The translations under genes and the position numbers were made by a program. A stretch of DNA of 64,000 nt from NCBI RefSeq assembly GCF_001729485.1, contig NZ_CP017157.1, positions 7,998,001-8,062,000 of the forward strand. Reading direction: 5' to 3'. The notes below the pieces were generated by a model. That model made no database searches, was not told the origin of the DNA, and saw only the letters and a program-made list of their open reading frames with translations. This document shows positions 31,756 to 39,060 of the stretch, one piece after another (positions within the stretch are counted from its first letter, which is position 1; each line of letters opens with the position of its first letter). Source of the DNA: Streptomyces lydicus (GTDB taxonomy: Bacteria > Actinomycetota > Actinomycetes > Streptomycetales > Streptomycetaceae).

Positions 31756-32178
31756 CTACGCACCCAGAACGCGATGACCATCGTGAGTGCGAACGTGCGG
31801 CCCGCTAGCATTGAGCGCGTCGAGCACTCGCACGGCGTACGCCTCCGCCATGTGGCGCTCGACCTCTTCGCGGGTGAACCAGCGCACGTCCACGGACTCG
31901 TCTGACGTGTGCTCCTCGCCACCGACCGGCCGGCAGCGGAAGACCAGGGCGACGACGCCGCGCTTCATGTTCTTGTAGACGCCGGTCAGGCGCTCCGGCT
32001 CGACCTTGATGCCGGTCTCTTCCAGGACCTCTCGGCAGGCGCCTTCCTCGGGGCGTTCGTCCAGTTCGAGGACGCCGCCCGGGGCTTCCCAGGCGCCGTT
32101 GTCAGCACGCTTGATCACGAGAACGCGGCCGTCCTCGCGGACCACCACTCCGGCCACCGAAACCGAGTGAAGCGACAT
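31756..32178 (-). CDS. pif: NUDIX hydrolase, Pif-like
   Basis: 140 residues from the ATG at MSLHSVSVAGVVV; GGGAGG lies about seven bases upstream, whereas the alternative Met ten codons earlier lacks one. The NUDIX box is GVLELDERPEEGACREVLEETGI. In pSAM2 the pif gene next to korSA encodes a NUDIX protein that blocks redundant transfer between element-bearing cells. The same position beside a GntR repressor gene here supports that role by context. Its start lies 59 bp from the divergent repressor start, with an operator between. Confidence 0.8.
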   Translation of the reverse strand: MSLHSVSVAGVVVREDGRVLVIKRADNGAWEAPGGVLELDERPEEGACREVLEETGIKVEPERLTGVYKNMKRGVVALVFRCRPVGGEEHTSDESVDVRWFTREEVERHMAEAYAVRVLDALNASGPHVRTHDGHRVLGA

Positions 32179-32202
32179 TGACCGGACCTCCCGGTTAGCG
32201 TT

Positions 32203-32217
32203 ACTCATGTACAGGAG
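32203..32217. promoter_or_regulatory. Repressor operator in the pif/GntR gap
   Basis: ACTCATGTACAGGAG, exactly repeated at 33069 in front of the transfer operon. It lies between the divergent NUDIX and GntR starts, so it could autoregulate the repressor and control pif. Confidence 0.65.
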
Positions 32218-32236
32218 CATAGGAGGACTGAAGGAC

Positions 32237-33016
32237 ATGGGCACAGCAGCCTCTAGAGACTCAGGTCAGCCACGGTACCTACAGATCGCGGATGACCTGG
32301 CTCAGCAGATCAGGTCCGGAGTCCTCCCGCCTGGAGCCAAGGTGCCCAGTGAGTCGGAACTCATGGCCCGCTACTCCGTGTCTCAGGGCACGGCACGCAA
32401 GGCCGTGGCGGAGCTCCGGCCTACCGGCTTGATCGACACCCACCATGGCAAGGGCTCGTTCGTGAAGAGCCAGCCGCCGGTACGTCGTAAGTCGTCCGAC
32501 CGCTTCCGCCGGTCCCACCGCAAGGCCGGCAAGGCCGCGTACCTCGCGGAATCCGAGCAGGCCGGGAAGACCGCGGGCGTGACGGTGCTGTACGTCGGCC
32601 CGACCGAGGCGCCTGAGGAGATCGCGGAGCGCCTGGGCGTTCCGGCCGGCACGAAGGTGCTGGCGCGTCGGCGTCTGTATTTCAGCAATGGGACGCCTAC
32701 GGAAGAGGCGACGTCGTACCTTCCGTGGGACATCGCGGAGGAGATCCCCGAGCTGCTCGCGGAAAACCCTGGGGGCGGCGGCATCTACGCGCGCCTGGAG
32801 GAGAACGGGCACATGCTGAAGGAGTTCACGGAGACCGTCCGCGCCCGGCTCGCCACGAAGCAGGAGACCGGCGCCCTAAGCCTGAGTCCCGGCTCGCCCG
32901 TGATTCACCTGGTCCGGAACGCGGAGAGCGAGGACGGCCGGGTGGTCGAGGTCTGCGACACCGTCATGGCCGCTGACCAGTTCGTTCTCGACTACCGCAT
33001 CCCTGCGGGAGACTGA
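32237..33016 (+). CDS. GntR-family repressor, KorSA-like
   Basis: 259 residues from the ATG at MGTAASRDSGQPRYLQIA, with AGGAGG about ten bases upstream. The winged HTH (YLQIADDLAQQIRSGVLPPGAKVPSESELMARYSVSQGT...) spans about 12-80. The C-terminal UTRA-like domain runs from about 105 (GVPAGTKVLARRRLYFSNGTP; HLVRNAESEDGRVVEVCDTVM). The element position matches KorSA of pSAM2, which represses transfer and replication genes. Identical 15-bp motifs upstream of itself and of the transfer leader are its likely operators. Confidence 0.88.
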   Translation: MGTAASRDSGQPRYLQIADDLAQQIRSGVLPPGAKVPSESELMARYSVSQGTARKAVAELRPTGLIDTHHGKGSFVKSQPPVRRKSSDRFRRSHRKAGKAAYLAESEQAGKTAGVTVLYVGPTEAPEEIAERLGVPAGTKVLARRRLYFSNGTPTEEATSYLPWDIAEEIPELLAENPGGGGIYARLEENGHMLKEFTETVRARLATKQETGALSLSPGSPVIHLVRNAESEDGRVVEVCDTVMAADQFVLDYRIPAGD

Positions 33017-33036
33017 CGCAGCCTCAACTCCTCCAT

Positions 33037-33065
33037 CCCGTCGCGAAGAAACTTCTCGCGGCGGG
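33037..33065 (+). terminator. Imperfect hairpin after the repressor gene
   Basis: CCCGTCGCGAAGAA pairs with TTCTCGCGGCGGG around a tiny loop, 20 bp past the GntR stop and just before the next promoter. It probably separates the repressor from the transfer operon. Confidence 0.55.
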
Positions 33066-33128
33066 TTGACTCATGTACAGGAGTTGGGCATTCTCATGCC
33101 AGCAACTCCTGCACATAAGTACATGAGT
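33066..33128 (+). promoter_or_regulatory. Transfer-operon promoter with repressor operators
   Basis: TTGACT (33066-33071) and CATTCT (33089-33094) are spaced 17 bp and could be -35 and -10. ACTCATGTACAGGAG (33069-33083) overlaps the -35. A second half-site, GTACATGAGT (33119-33128), is the inverse of its first ten bases. Repressor binding would block RNA polymerase directly. Confidence 0.55.
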
Positions 33129-33503
33129 GAAGGAGTTCAGGGGCTTCGTGCCCCGTGCATTGCCTGCCTGGATGCCGCCCGGAGGGCCCCGTGACACGGG
33201 CCCAAAGGAAGCGGTCGGTCCTTCACAACTCAACAGCGTGCGGGCCTCTGAGCCGTCTCCCTCAAGTGACGGCCGCGCGGGTGCAAGACCGCGCAACTCA
33301 GCACTCCGCAGCGCTCTCGCTGCGGCGGTTGCCTGCTCCGCTCGTCCAGCGTCCGCGCTGTACGAGCGGGGTGTGGGGAGCCGGGCAACTGCCCGGCTCG
33401 ACCTCCATCAACGACCCAACTCCACACCAGACGGCGCACGGCCCCGGGGGTGCATCCCGGGGCCGTTTTCCGAGCCGTCCCACTCGTCAAAGGAGTCGAC
33501 TCG
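33129..33503 (+). ncRNA. Structured untranslated leader of the transfer operon
   Basis: About 375 nt separate the promoter from the first gene. Several stems are visible: GGGGC/GCCCC near 33139, an imperfect GGGCCC stem near 33180, an 8-10 bp perfect stem at 33378-33399, and an 11-bp perfect stem at 33438-33469 followed by TTTT. The last is a textbook terminator shape in the leader, so attenuation or anti-termination is possible. No convincing coding frame is present. Confidence 0.45.
33438..33469 (+). terminator. Terminator-like hairpin in the transfer leader
   Basis: ACGGCCCCGGG and its exact complement flank a 7-nt loop; a T-tract of four follows. It ends 34 bp before the first start codon of the operon, so read-through must be regulated or partial. 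Confidence 0.7.
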
Positions 33504-33776
33504 ATGAAGTACATCGTTCCTGTTCAGGCGGTCGTTACCGCCACCGAGTACGACCGCGGACCGACGGCCGCGGAGCTGGATGCCATCGACGTCGAGATGC
33601 CGCTCATCTCCGCCGAGGTGGAGCTGCTCGACGTACAGATCATGGTCCTGGACCGGGTGCCGTCCGAGCTGGACGAGCGGCGCATTCGTCGGGCTCGGCG
33701 CAAGGTGCTGGCCGCGCGGCGAGAGCTGGCGAATCTCCCCACCACCACGGCGTTCGTGCCGGAGGTGGGGGCATGA
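33504..33776 (+). CDS. DUF6284-like small protein
   Basis: 90 residues, MKYIVPVQAVVTATEYDRGPTA..., then helical EMPLISAEVELLDVQIMVLD and RRIRRARRKVLAARRELANL. AAAGGAG lies about ten bases upstream. This is a recurrent small gene at the start of Streptomyces plasmid/AICE transfer operons, matching what I know as DUF6284. The basic helical C-terminus could bind nucleic acid or a partner. The stop overlaps the next start by 4 bp. Confidence 0.7.
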   Translation: MKYIVPVQAVVTATEYDRGPTAAELDAIDVEMPLISAEVELLDVQIMVLDRVPSELDERRIRRARRKVLAARRELANLPTTTAFVPEVGA

Positions 33777-34228
33777 GCTACCAGGACACCGCGCTGACCG
33801 CAGCGCACACGGAGGTCAAGGCCGAGCTGGCTCGTACGGACACCAAGGCCAGTCTGCTGCTGGCGTTTACCGGTGCGATGCTGGCCGGCGCCTGGACGGT
33901 GGCCAGCAGTGTTCACCTGCCGCCGGCCGCCGTCGCCTTCGGGGCCGCCGGGGTGGCGGTGCTGCTGACCGCGGCCACGTACCTGCTGTGGACGGTCCGT
34001 CCGAACCTCGGTGGTGCCCGACCGCAGGGCTTTCCGAAGTGGGCCACCCTCACCCCGGACGAGATCCGCGACGCCCTGGCCGAGGACGACCGGCCGGCGC
34101 ACATCGCCACCCTTTCCCGCATCGCGGTGGTGAAGTTCGGACGCTTGCGCCGTGCCATCGACCTCACGTGCCTGGCCGGCGGCCTGCTGGTCGTGGCGGC
34201 CCTCACCGCGTGGGGCGGTGGCGCATGA
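33773..34228 (+). CDS. Pycsar-type transmembrane effector-like protein
   Basis: 151 residues. TALTAAHTEVKAELARTDTKASLLLAFTGAMLAG is the helix-turn into the first membrane segment that defines the Pycsar effector TM family. A second segment (AAVAFGAAGVAVLLTAATYLLW) and a third near the C-terminus (LTCLAGGLLVVAALTAWG) follow. In Pycsar immunity such proteins disrupt the membrane on sensing cCMP/cUMP, but no pyrimidine cyclase is present in this window. Location between DUF6284-like and Spd-like genes suggests a role in transfer or entry exclusion instead. Confidence 0.75.
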   Translation: MSYQDTALTAAHTEVKAELARTDTKASLLLAFTGAMLAGAWTVASSVHLPPAAVAFGAAGVAVLLTAATYLLWTVRPNLGGARPQGFPKWATLTPDEIRDALAEDDRPAHIATLSRIAVVKFGRLRRAIDLTCLAGGLLVVAALTAWGGGA

Positions 34229-35364
34229 GTCTGAGCACCTACCGCGAGGAGCGGCGGGCCGACCAGGCCGCCGAGGCCGAACAGCGCCGCCTGGACGCCG
34301 CCGCGGCCGAGGACCGGCGGGCCGAACGGCAGAAGGCTGCCGATGAGCGGACGGCGCGGCTGCGGGAGCAGGCCCGTGCCGACAAGCAGGCCGACCGCGC
34401 CGACCGCCAGGCCCGGCGGCGGGAGCGGGCCGAGCGCCGCGCGCAGGCGCTGACGCCGGAGCGGATCTACCGCAACGGCACCCTCGCCCTGGTCGTGGCG
34501 TCCGGGCTGGCGTCCCTGCCCGCGCAGATCGTGCACTTCGTCGGCATCTCCGTGATGCTGCTGCCCGTCCCGCTGGGGCTGGAGGGCGCGGCCTGGGTGA
34601 TGGCGGCCGGCGTCGCCTACGCAGATGCCCGGTCCGCACCCGGCTGGGTGCGCTGGCTGCTGCGGTTCCTGGTCGCTGCCTGTGCCGGGTTTGCCGCGTC
34701 CATCAACTACGGCTACGGCCTGTCCCTCGCCGACGGTCCGCACGGGCTGTCGGCCGACAACGCGACGGCGGCCGGTGCCGGCCTCGCCGCAGTCACTGTT
34801 CTGGGCCCGGCCGTGTTCGAAATCCGCCAGTGGGTCGCCACGCTCGCGGCCCGGGACGAGGACGCCCGCGAGCGCCCCCGGCATGCGGCCCGTCGCCGTC
34901 GCCACCACAGGGACGTACTGCGCGTCGCTCGTCGGCTCGTGTCCGCCGCGCCCTACGGCACGCTGCCCGCCGAGGACGCGTGGCGCAGGGCGTGGGAAGT
35001 CGTGCACGGGCCGACCGAACCCGGCATGACGCCCCAGCTGGAGAAGCACGCAGCCGCCGCTGCCACCCGCCTGATCGAGGCGCGCAAGCCGGATGCGGAA
35101 GCGGTCGCACGACGCATTCACGCGGGGCTGGCGCACCCACAGTTCGTACTCCCCGACACCGGCAACGTCGTGCCGCTGCGGCGCGAAAAGCCGCAGGTCG
35201 CGAACCAAGTCCCCCCACCCAGTGAGAAGTCCGCCAAGGCGCCGCGGAAGCGCCCTTCGCCGCCCCGCCGCCGCAAGGGCGACACGCCCCGGTTCCACCC
35301 CGCCGCACGCGCCGTCGCTGCCGACACGGCCCGTCGCGCCCCGACCGTCACCCAGCACATCTGA
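34225..35364 (+). CDS. Spread/transfer membrane protein, DUF2637 (SpdB-like)
   Basis: 379 residues. The first ~85 are a highly charged Glu/Arg/Ala coiled coil (RRADQAAEAEQRRLDAAAAE). Four membrane helices lie at about 90-205 (TLALVVASGLASLPAQIVHFVG, LPVPLGLEGAAWVMAAGVAY). A long cytoplasmic tail ends in basic, Pro-rich sequence. Spd proteins help plasmid spread along mycelium after TraB-type transfer. The start overlaps the upstream gene by 4 bp, so it is coupled to the Pycsar-effector-like protein. Confidence 0.8.
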   Translation: MSLSTYREERRADQAAEAEQRRLDAAAAEDRRAERQKAADERTARLREQARADKQADRADRQARRRERAERRAQALTPERIYRNGTLALVVASGLASLPAQIVHFVGISVMLLPVPLGLEGAAWVMAAGVAYADARSAPGWVRWLLRFLVAACAGFAASINYGYGLSLADGPHGLSADNATAAGAGLAAVTVLGPAVFEIRQWVATLAARDEDARERPRHAARRRRHHRDVLRVARRLVSAAPYGTLPAEDAWRRAWEVVHGPTEPGMTPQLEKHAAAAATRLIEARKPDAEAVARRIHAGLAHPQFVLPDTGNVVPLRREKPQVANQVPPPSEKSAKAPRKRPSPPRRRKGDTPRFHPAARAVAADTARRAPTVTQHI

Positions 35365-35392
35365 CCGCCCATACTCCGCCCGAGGAGGTCCC

Positions 35393-35788
35393 GTGCCCAC
35401 GCCCCGGCGCTACCAGTTCGACAACCAACTTCCGGTACCCAGCGCACCGCAGGCCGCCCCCGTCTATCGGCCCGAAGCGATGGCGGCCCCGACTTCCTAC
35501 GACCAGCCGCCCGTAGTGGTCCAGCACATCCACCAGGCCCCGCCGGCCCGCACCGTTCAACGCGTCGCCCTGGGCGCCGGTGCTGGAGGTGGAGCCGTCG
35601 CAGCCGGCGTCTACTTCGGGCCGCTGCTGGTGGCGGCCATCTCCTCCATGGCCGTCTCCCTCGCTGTCGTCGCCCTGGTCGTCGTGGTCATCGCCTGGGG
35701 CGTGGCCACCGTCGTGAAGTCCGTCGGCGGTCCGGACGGTAAGTCGGCCGCGGAGAACGTCACCAAGGCCCGTCGCAAGCGCGGCTGA
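35393..35788 (+). CDS. Small two-helix spread-type membrane protein
   Basis: 131 residues from GTG with GAGGAGG seven bases upstream. A Pro/Gln-rich N-terminus is followed by hydrophobic segments (VALGAGAGGGAVAAGVYFGPLLVAAI, AVSLAVVALVVVVIAWGVATVV) and a Lys/Arg tail. Its place between the DUF2637 gene and the translocase matches small Spd genes of Streptomyces plasmids. Exact family is uncertain. Confidence 0.65.
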   Translation: MPTPRRYQFDNQLPVPSAPQAAPVYRPEAMAAPTSYDQPPVVVQHIHQAPPARTVQRVALGAGAGGGAVAAGVYFGPLLVAAISSMAVSLAVVALVVVVIAWGVATVVKSVGGPDGKSAAENVTKARRKRG

Positions 35789-35863
35789 CGGCTGCCCAGT
35801 CGCGCCCGGCCCAGGCCGGGCGCGGTGGGGAGCTGGACAGGCCGGCTCCGGACGGGAGCAGCA

Positions 35864-36040
35864 ATGGCGCAGGACGAACCCAAGCTCACCGCAGGTGAGA
35901 AGGCCAAGGTCGCCTGGTACATCGGCCGCATGGCCAAGCGCGGCCTTGCCGGTGACGAGGTCTACCAGCGCGACCTCGAATCGAAGATCGAGCGCGTTCT
36001 CGACGGCGCCCGTAAGCGCGAAGCCAGCAGCGCCAAGTGA
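35864..36040 (+). CDS. 58-residue DUF6257-like protein
   Basis: MAQDEPKLTAGEKAKVAWYIGRM..., a short, charged, all-helical protein of a type found next to tra genes of Streptomyces elements (I believe DUF6257). GGGAGCAGCA precedes the ATG. It may be an adaptor for the translocase. The function is unknown. Confidence 0.65.
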   Translation: MAQDEPKLTAGEKAKVAWYIGRMAKRGLAGDEVYQRDLESKIERVLDGARKREASSAK

Positions 36041-36130
36041 CTACGCCCCGGGACGGCCGACTGGTCTGGACACCCACGGCCGTCCCGGGCCTTCCCTGCA
36101 CGCCAGGCAGACGCGACAGGAGACACCATC

Positions 36131-38299
36131 ATGACCGAACCCGCTGCGGGGGAAACGCAGATGGGAACCATCCACCACCTCGACGCACACCGCCCCACCC
36201 CGCCCGTCACCCTGGTCAAAGCCGCCACCGAAGCCACCACAGACACGGCACCGGCCGCAGACGACGAGACAACCTGCGAAGCCGTGGACCGTGCGGACAA
36301 TCCGCTGGCCGACTGGCTGACCGTGCCGGACGCCCCCGTGCTTCCCGCCTGGGCACGCTCCGCGGAGTCGCTCAAGGCCAACGTCGTCGCGCTGGGGCGC
36401 CTTACGTGGTGGCACTCCCGCTACCACGGCCTGCGCGTCCCGAAGTACCTGATGAAAACAGTGCTGTTGGCGTGCCGTGGCTTCTTCCGGGCTGCCGTCG
36501 GCATCTGGCCGACGCTCTCCGCCCGGGAGCACTCCGCGACCGTGCGGGCCCTCCGGGCACAGGTGAAGCTGCGCCCGGAGGACGTAGAGCTGGCCGCCCG
36601 CCACCAGGCCGCGCATGCCGCCCGTACCCAGACCCGCCGCTGGCGCTTCGGCATCGCGGCCGTCGGCGTCGCGGCAGCAGCAACCGGCATCGCTCTTGCC
36701 GACCCTGTCTTGCAGGCCGGCATGAGCGCGGCCGTGGTCGCCCCACTCGCCTACCTGGGGCGGGGCAAGGAGACCCGCCTGCTCGACCAGGCCGCTCCGC
36801 CGCTGAAGGTGGACATGTCCGCCCAGCAGCTCAACGACGCGCTCCGCGCTGCCGGGCTGCTCAAGACCGGCAAAGGAGACGAGGACGGCCCCAAGGTCAC
36901 CTGTGTCATGGGTCCGGTCCGTGACGGCCGCGGCTGGGCGGTGGTCTTCGACCTTCCGCGCGGCGGTGGCAAGACTGCCTCGGACGTGCTGGCCAAGCGC
37001 GAGGTGATCGCCCAGGAACTGGGCGTCGACGAGATCCAGGTCATCATGTCCCGCGTGCGGGCCGCCAAGGGTGGCAACGCCGGGCGCGTGAGCATGTGGG
37101 TCGCCGACGATGACCCCTACCTGGGCCCCCCGAACCCCTCGCCACTGGAGAAGGCCGAGCGGTTCTCCATCTGGGACGCGGTGCCGTTCGGGCAGGACGC
37201 CCGCGGCACCCGCATCTCCGTCCCCGTCATGTGGCAGTCGATGTTCTTCGGCGGCCTGCCCCGTCGCGGCAAGACGTTCTCCCAACGCCTGCTGACCGCG
37301 GCCGGGCTCCTGGACCCGTACGTGCGGCACTACGTCGCCGACGGCAAGGGCGGCGCCGACTGGATGCCCATGAAGGCCGTCGCCCACCGTCTCGTCATGG
37401 GCGCCGAGGACGACGCGATCGAGGCGCTGAAAGCCATGCTCGCCGAGCTACTGGCAGAGATGGAGCGCCGCTTCGCGCTGCTGCGGGACCTGCCCACCTC
37501 GCTGTGCCCGGAAGGCAAGCTCACCCCGGACATCGTGGCGAAGTACAACCTGCCGGTCATCTTCGTGACCATCGACGAGCTGCAGGAGTACTTCACGGCC
37601 ATGGAGAAGGACGACCGCGAGCAGGTCATCAACGACCTGTGCCGTATCGCCCGGCGCGGCCCCGCGGCCGGCTTCATCTCCAACTTCGCCAGCCAGCGCC
37701 CCGACGCCGACTCCGTACCGACGAAGCTGCGCGAGATCATCACCATCCGCTACTCGACACAGGTCGTCGACCGGGCGAGCAGCGACATGGTGCTGGGCAA
37801 GGGCAAGGCCGCCCAAGGCGCCGACGCCTCCGTTCTCTCCGAGGAACACAAGGGCGTGGGCGTGCTGGTCACCGGCCCCGCTTCGTACGTCACCGTGCGC
37901 GCCGACTACCTGGACGGGCCCGCCTTCGCCGCGCTGTGCCGCAAGGGCAGGACGCTCCGGGAAGCGGCCGGTCAGCTCACCGGCGACGCGGCCGGGGACG
38001 TCACGGCCGCCGCGGACGCCCAGGGCGTCAGCGTCCCGCCGATCATCTCCGACGTCCTGGAGGTCATGCGGCACTCCCCGCGCATGTACACCACCGACCT
38101 GCTGGCCGGCCTGGTCAACCTCGACGAGGACGTCTACGGCGACTTCAACGCCGAACAGCTCGCCTCCGACCTGGAGGCGGCCGGCGTCAAGCGCACCAGC
38201 AAGCAGGTCAAGATCAATGGCAAGGCTCTCGCCGGATACCAGCGCCGCGACATCGAGGACGCCGTACCCGCAGAGATCCTGCTCGCCGCCGGGAGGTAG
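36131..38299 (+). CDS. FtsK/SpoIIIE-type DNA translocase, TraSA-like
   Basis: 722 residues. A membrane segment lies at about 160-200 (FGIAAVGVAAAATGIALADP, AAVVAPLAYLG). The ATPase domain carries the Walker A GGLPRRGKTFSQ near residue 375 and a Walker B-like VIFVTIDELQEYF near 480. A C-terminal winged-helix-type region (from about 640: ISDVLEVMRHSPRMYTTDLLA) probably reads the DNA recognition repeats. TraB/TraSA proteins move double-stranded DNA between mycelia as hexamers, without a relaxase, and none is found here. A candidate recognition locus follows directly. Confidence 0.92.
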   Translation: MTEPAAGETQMGTIHHLDAHRPTPPVTLVKAATEATTDTAPAADDETTCEAVDRADNPLADWLTVPDAPVLPAWARSAESLKANVVALGRLTWWHSRYHGLRVPKYLMKTVLLACRGFFRAAVGIWPTLSAREHSATVRALRAQVKLRPEDVELAARHQAAHAARTQTRRWRFGIAAVGVAAAATGIALADPVLQAGMSAAVVAPLAYLGRGKETRLLDQAAPPLKVDMSAQQLNDALRAAGLLKTGKGDEDGPKVTCVMGPVRDGRGWAVVFDLPRGGGKTASDVLAKREVIAQELGVDEIQVIMSRVRAAKGGNAGRVSMWVADDDPYLGPPNPSPLEKAERFSIWDAVPFGQDARGTRISVPVMWQSMFFGGLPRRGKTFSQRLLTAAGLLDPYVRHYVADGKGGADWMPMKAVAHRLVMGAEDDAIEALKAMLAELLAEMERRFALLRDLPTSLCPEGKLTPDIVAKYNLPVIFVTIDELQEYFTAMEKDDREQVINDLCRIARRGPAAGFISNFASQRPDADSVPTKLREIITIRYSTQVVDRASSDMVLGKGKAAQGADASVLSEEHKGVGVLVTGPASYVTVRADYLDGPAFAALCRKGRTLREAAGQLTGDAAGDVTAAADAQGVSVPPIISDVLEVMRHSPRMYTTDLLAGLVNLDEDVYGDFNAEQLASDLEAAGVKRTSKQVKINGKALAGYQRRDIEDAVPAEILLAAGR

Positions 38300-38337
38300 A
38301 GGGGTCCCCCTCCACCCGGCCCCATCCAGCACCCCGT

Positions 38338-38375
38338 TTCGGTGCCCTCCCGAGCGCCTGCCGCAGGGCACCGAA
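38338..38375 (+). terminator. Hairpin after the translocase gene
   Basis: TTCGGTGCCCT and its exact complement form an 11-bp stem with a 16-nt loop, about 40 bp past the tra stop. No T-run follows. It may end the transfer operon or be part of the cis-acting transfer region. Confidence 0.5.
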
Positions 38376-38408
38376 GTCACGGGGGCCCTTGACCCCGGTC
38401 CAGGGGGT

Positions 38409-38447
38409 GGTCACGGCCTCTGACCTGCAAGGTCATGCCGGTCATGG
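38409..38447. other. Candidate clt (translocase recognition) repeats
   Basis: Three 8-bp units GGTCACGG (38409), GGTCATGC (38431) and GGTCATGG (38440) lie 110-150 bp after the tra gene in a noncoding gap. TraB-type translocases recognise clusters of 8-bp direct repeats near their gene. The short cluster and lack of a known motif keep this tentative. Confidence 0.35.
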
Positions 38448-38508
38448 GGGTACGTCGCCCCCTGCCCAGAACCCTCCCAGGGGCCCGGAAGCACCCCTGC
38501 CACGACGA

Positions 38509-38545
38509 GGGCGGCCCCTCTCACGCCAATGAAATCGGGCCGCCC
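38509..38545. terminator. Hairpin before the replication genes
   Basis: GGGCGGCCC and GGGCCGCCC form a perfect 9-bp stem with a 19-nt loop that ends 38 bp before the DUF2742 start. It may insulate replication genes from transfer genes. Confidence 0.4.
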
Positions 38546-38583
38546 TGGTCTCCCATCTCCAGCACGAGACGGAGGTCTCCAGC

Positions 38584-39060
38584 ATGCCCCAACCGCCCCC
38601 GCCCCGACGAGCCTGCCCGCCCGAGTGCCCGGGCGCCGTACACGTCCTGTGGACGCAGGCGAAAGCCGCCTACCGGACCGGCGCCTTCCCGCTCTACGCC
38701 GGCCCCGAATGGTGCGGCCTCCGACCGGACGACCCGCAGCGGCTCGCGTCCGTTCTCGCGGCCGCCGAATCGTGGCGCCGGCACCAGGCCGAACGGGACC
38801 GGCTCGACGTCCTCATGGACGCCGACCCCGACGCCTGGTGGCGCGCGGTCACCGCCAGCGCCAGCAACGAGGCCCACCGCACCTTGGTCCGCCTCCGGCT
38901 GTCGCGCGTGCCGACCGCCGCCGAGATGACTGCGCGCCGCCACACCCACCCTGCGACGCAGTTGCACCCCTCCCCCGGCTGGCCGGCCATCGCGATCCCC
39001 GGCCGCCCCGGCCACTACCTGACGTGGCACGGCGACGAGCACCAGGAGGAGGCCGCATGA
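38584..39060 (+). CDS. DUF2742-like protein
   Basis: 158 residues. It starts with a Pro/Cys-rich segment (RRACPPECPGAVHVLW), has helices in the middle (LASVLAAAESWRRHQAERDR) and ends WPAIAIPGRPGHYLTWHG, a signature I associate with DUF2742 proteins of actinobacterial elements. It overlaps the helicase gene by 4 bp, so a role in replication initiation or its control is likely. No catalytic motif is seen. Confidence 0.65.
   Translation: MPQPPPPRRACPPECPGAVHVLWTQAKAAYRTGAFPLYAGPEWCGLRPDDPQRLASVLAAAESWRRHQAERDRLDVLMDADPDAWWRAVTASASNEAHRTLVRLRLSRVPTAAEMTARRHTHPATQLHPSPGWPAIAIPGRPGHYLTWHGDEHQEEAA

Noticed and set aside
33127..33507. A 126-codon frame in the transfer leader
   Set aside because: Composition follows the hairpins, it overlaps the DUF6284-like start, and no ribosome-binding site or family supports it.
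33773..34228. A complete Pycsar immune system
   Set aside because: No pyrimidine cyclase gene is present; only an effector-like protein is encoded.
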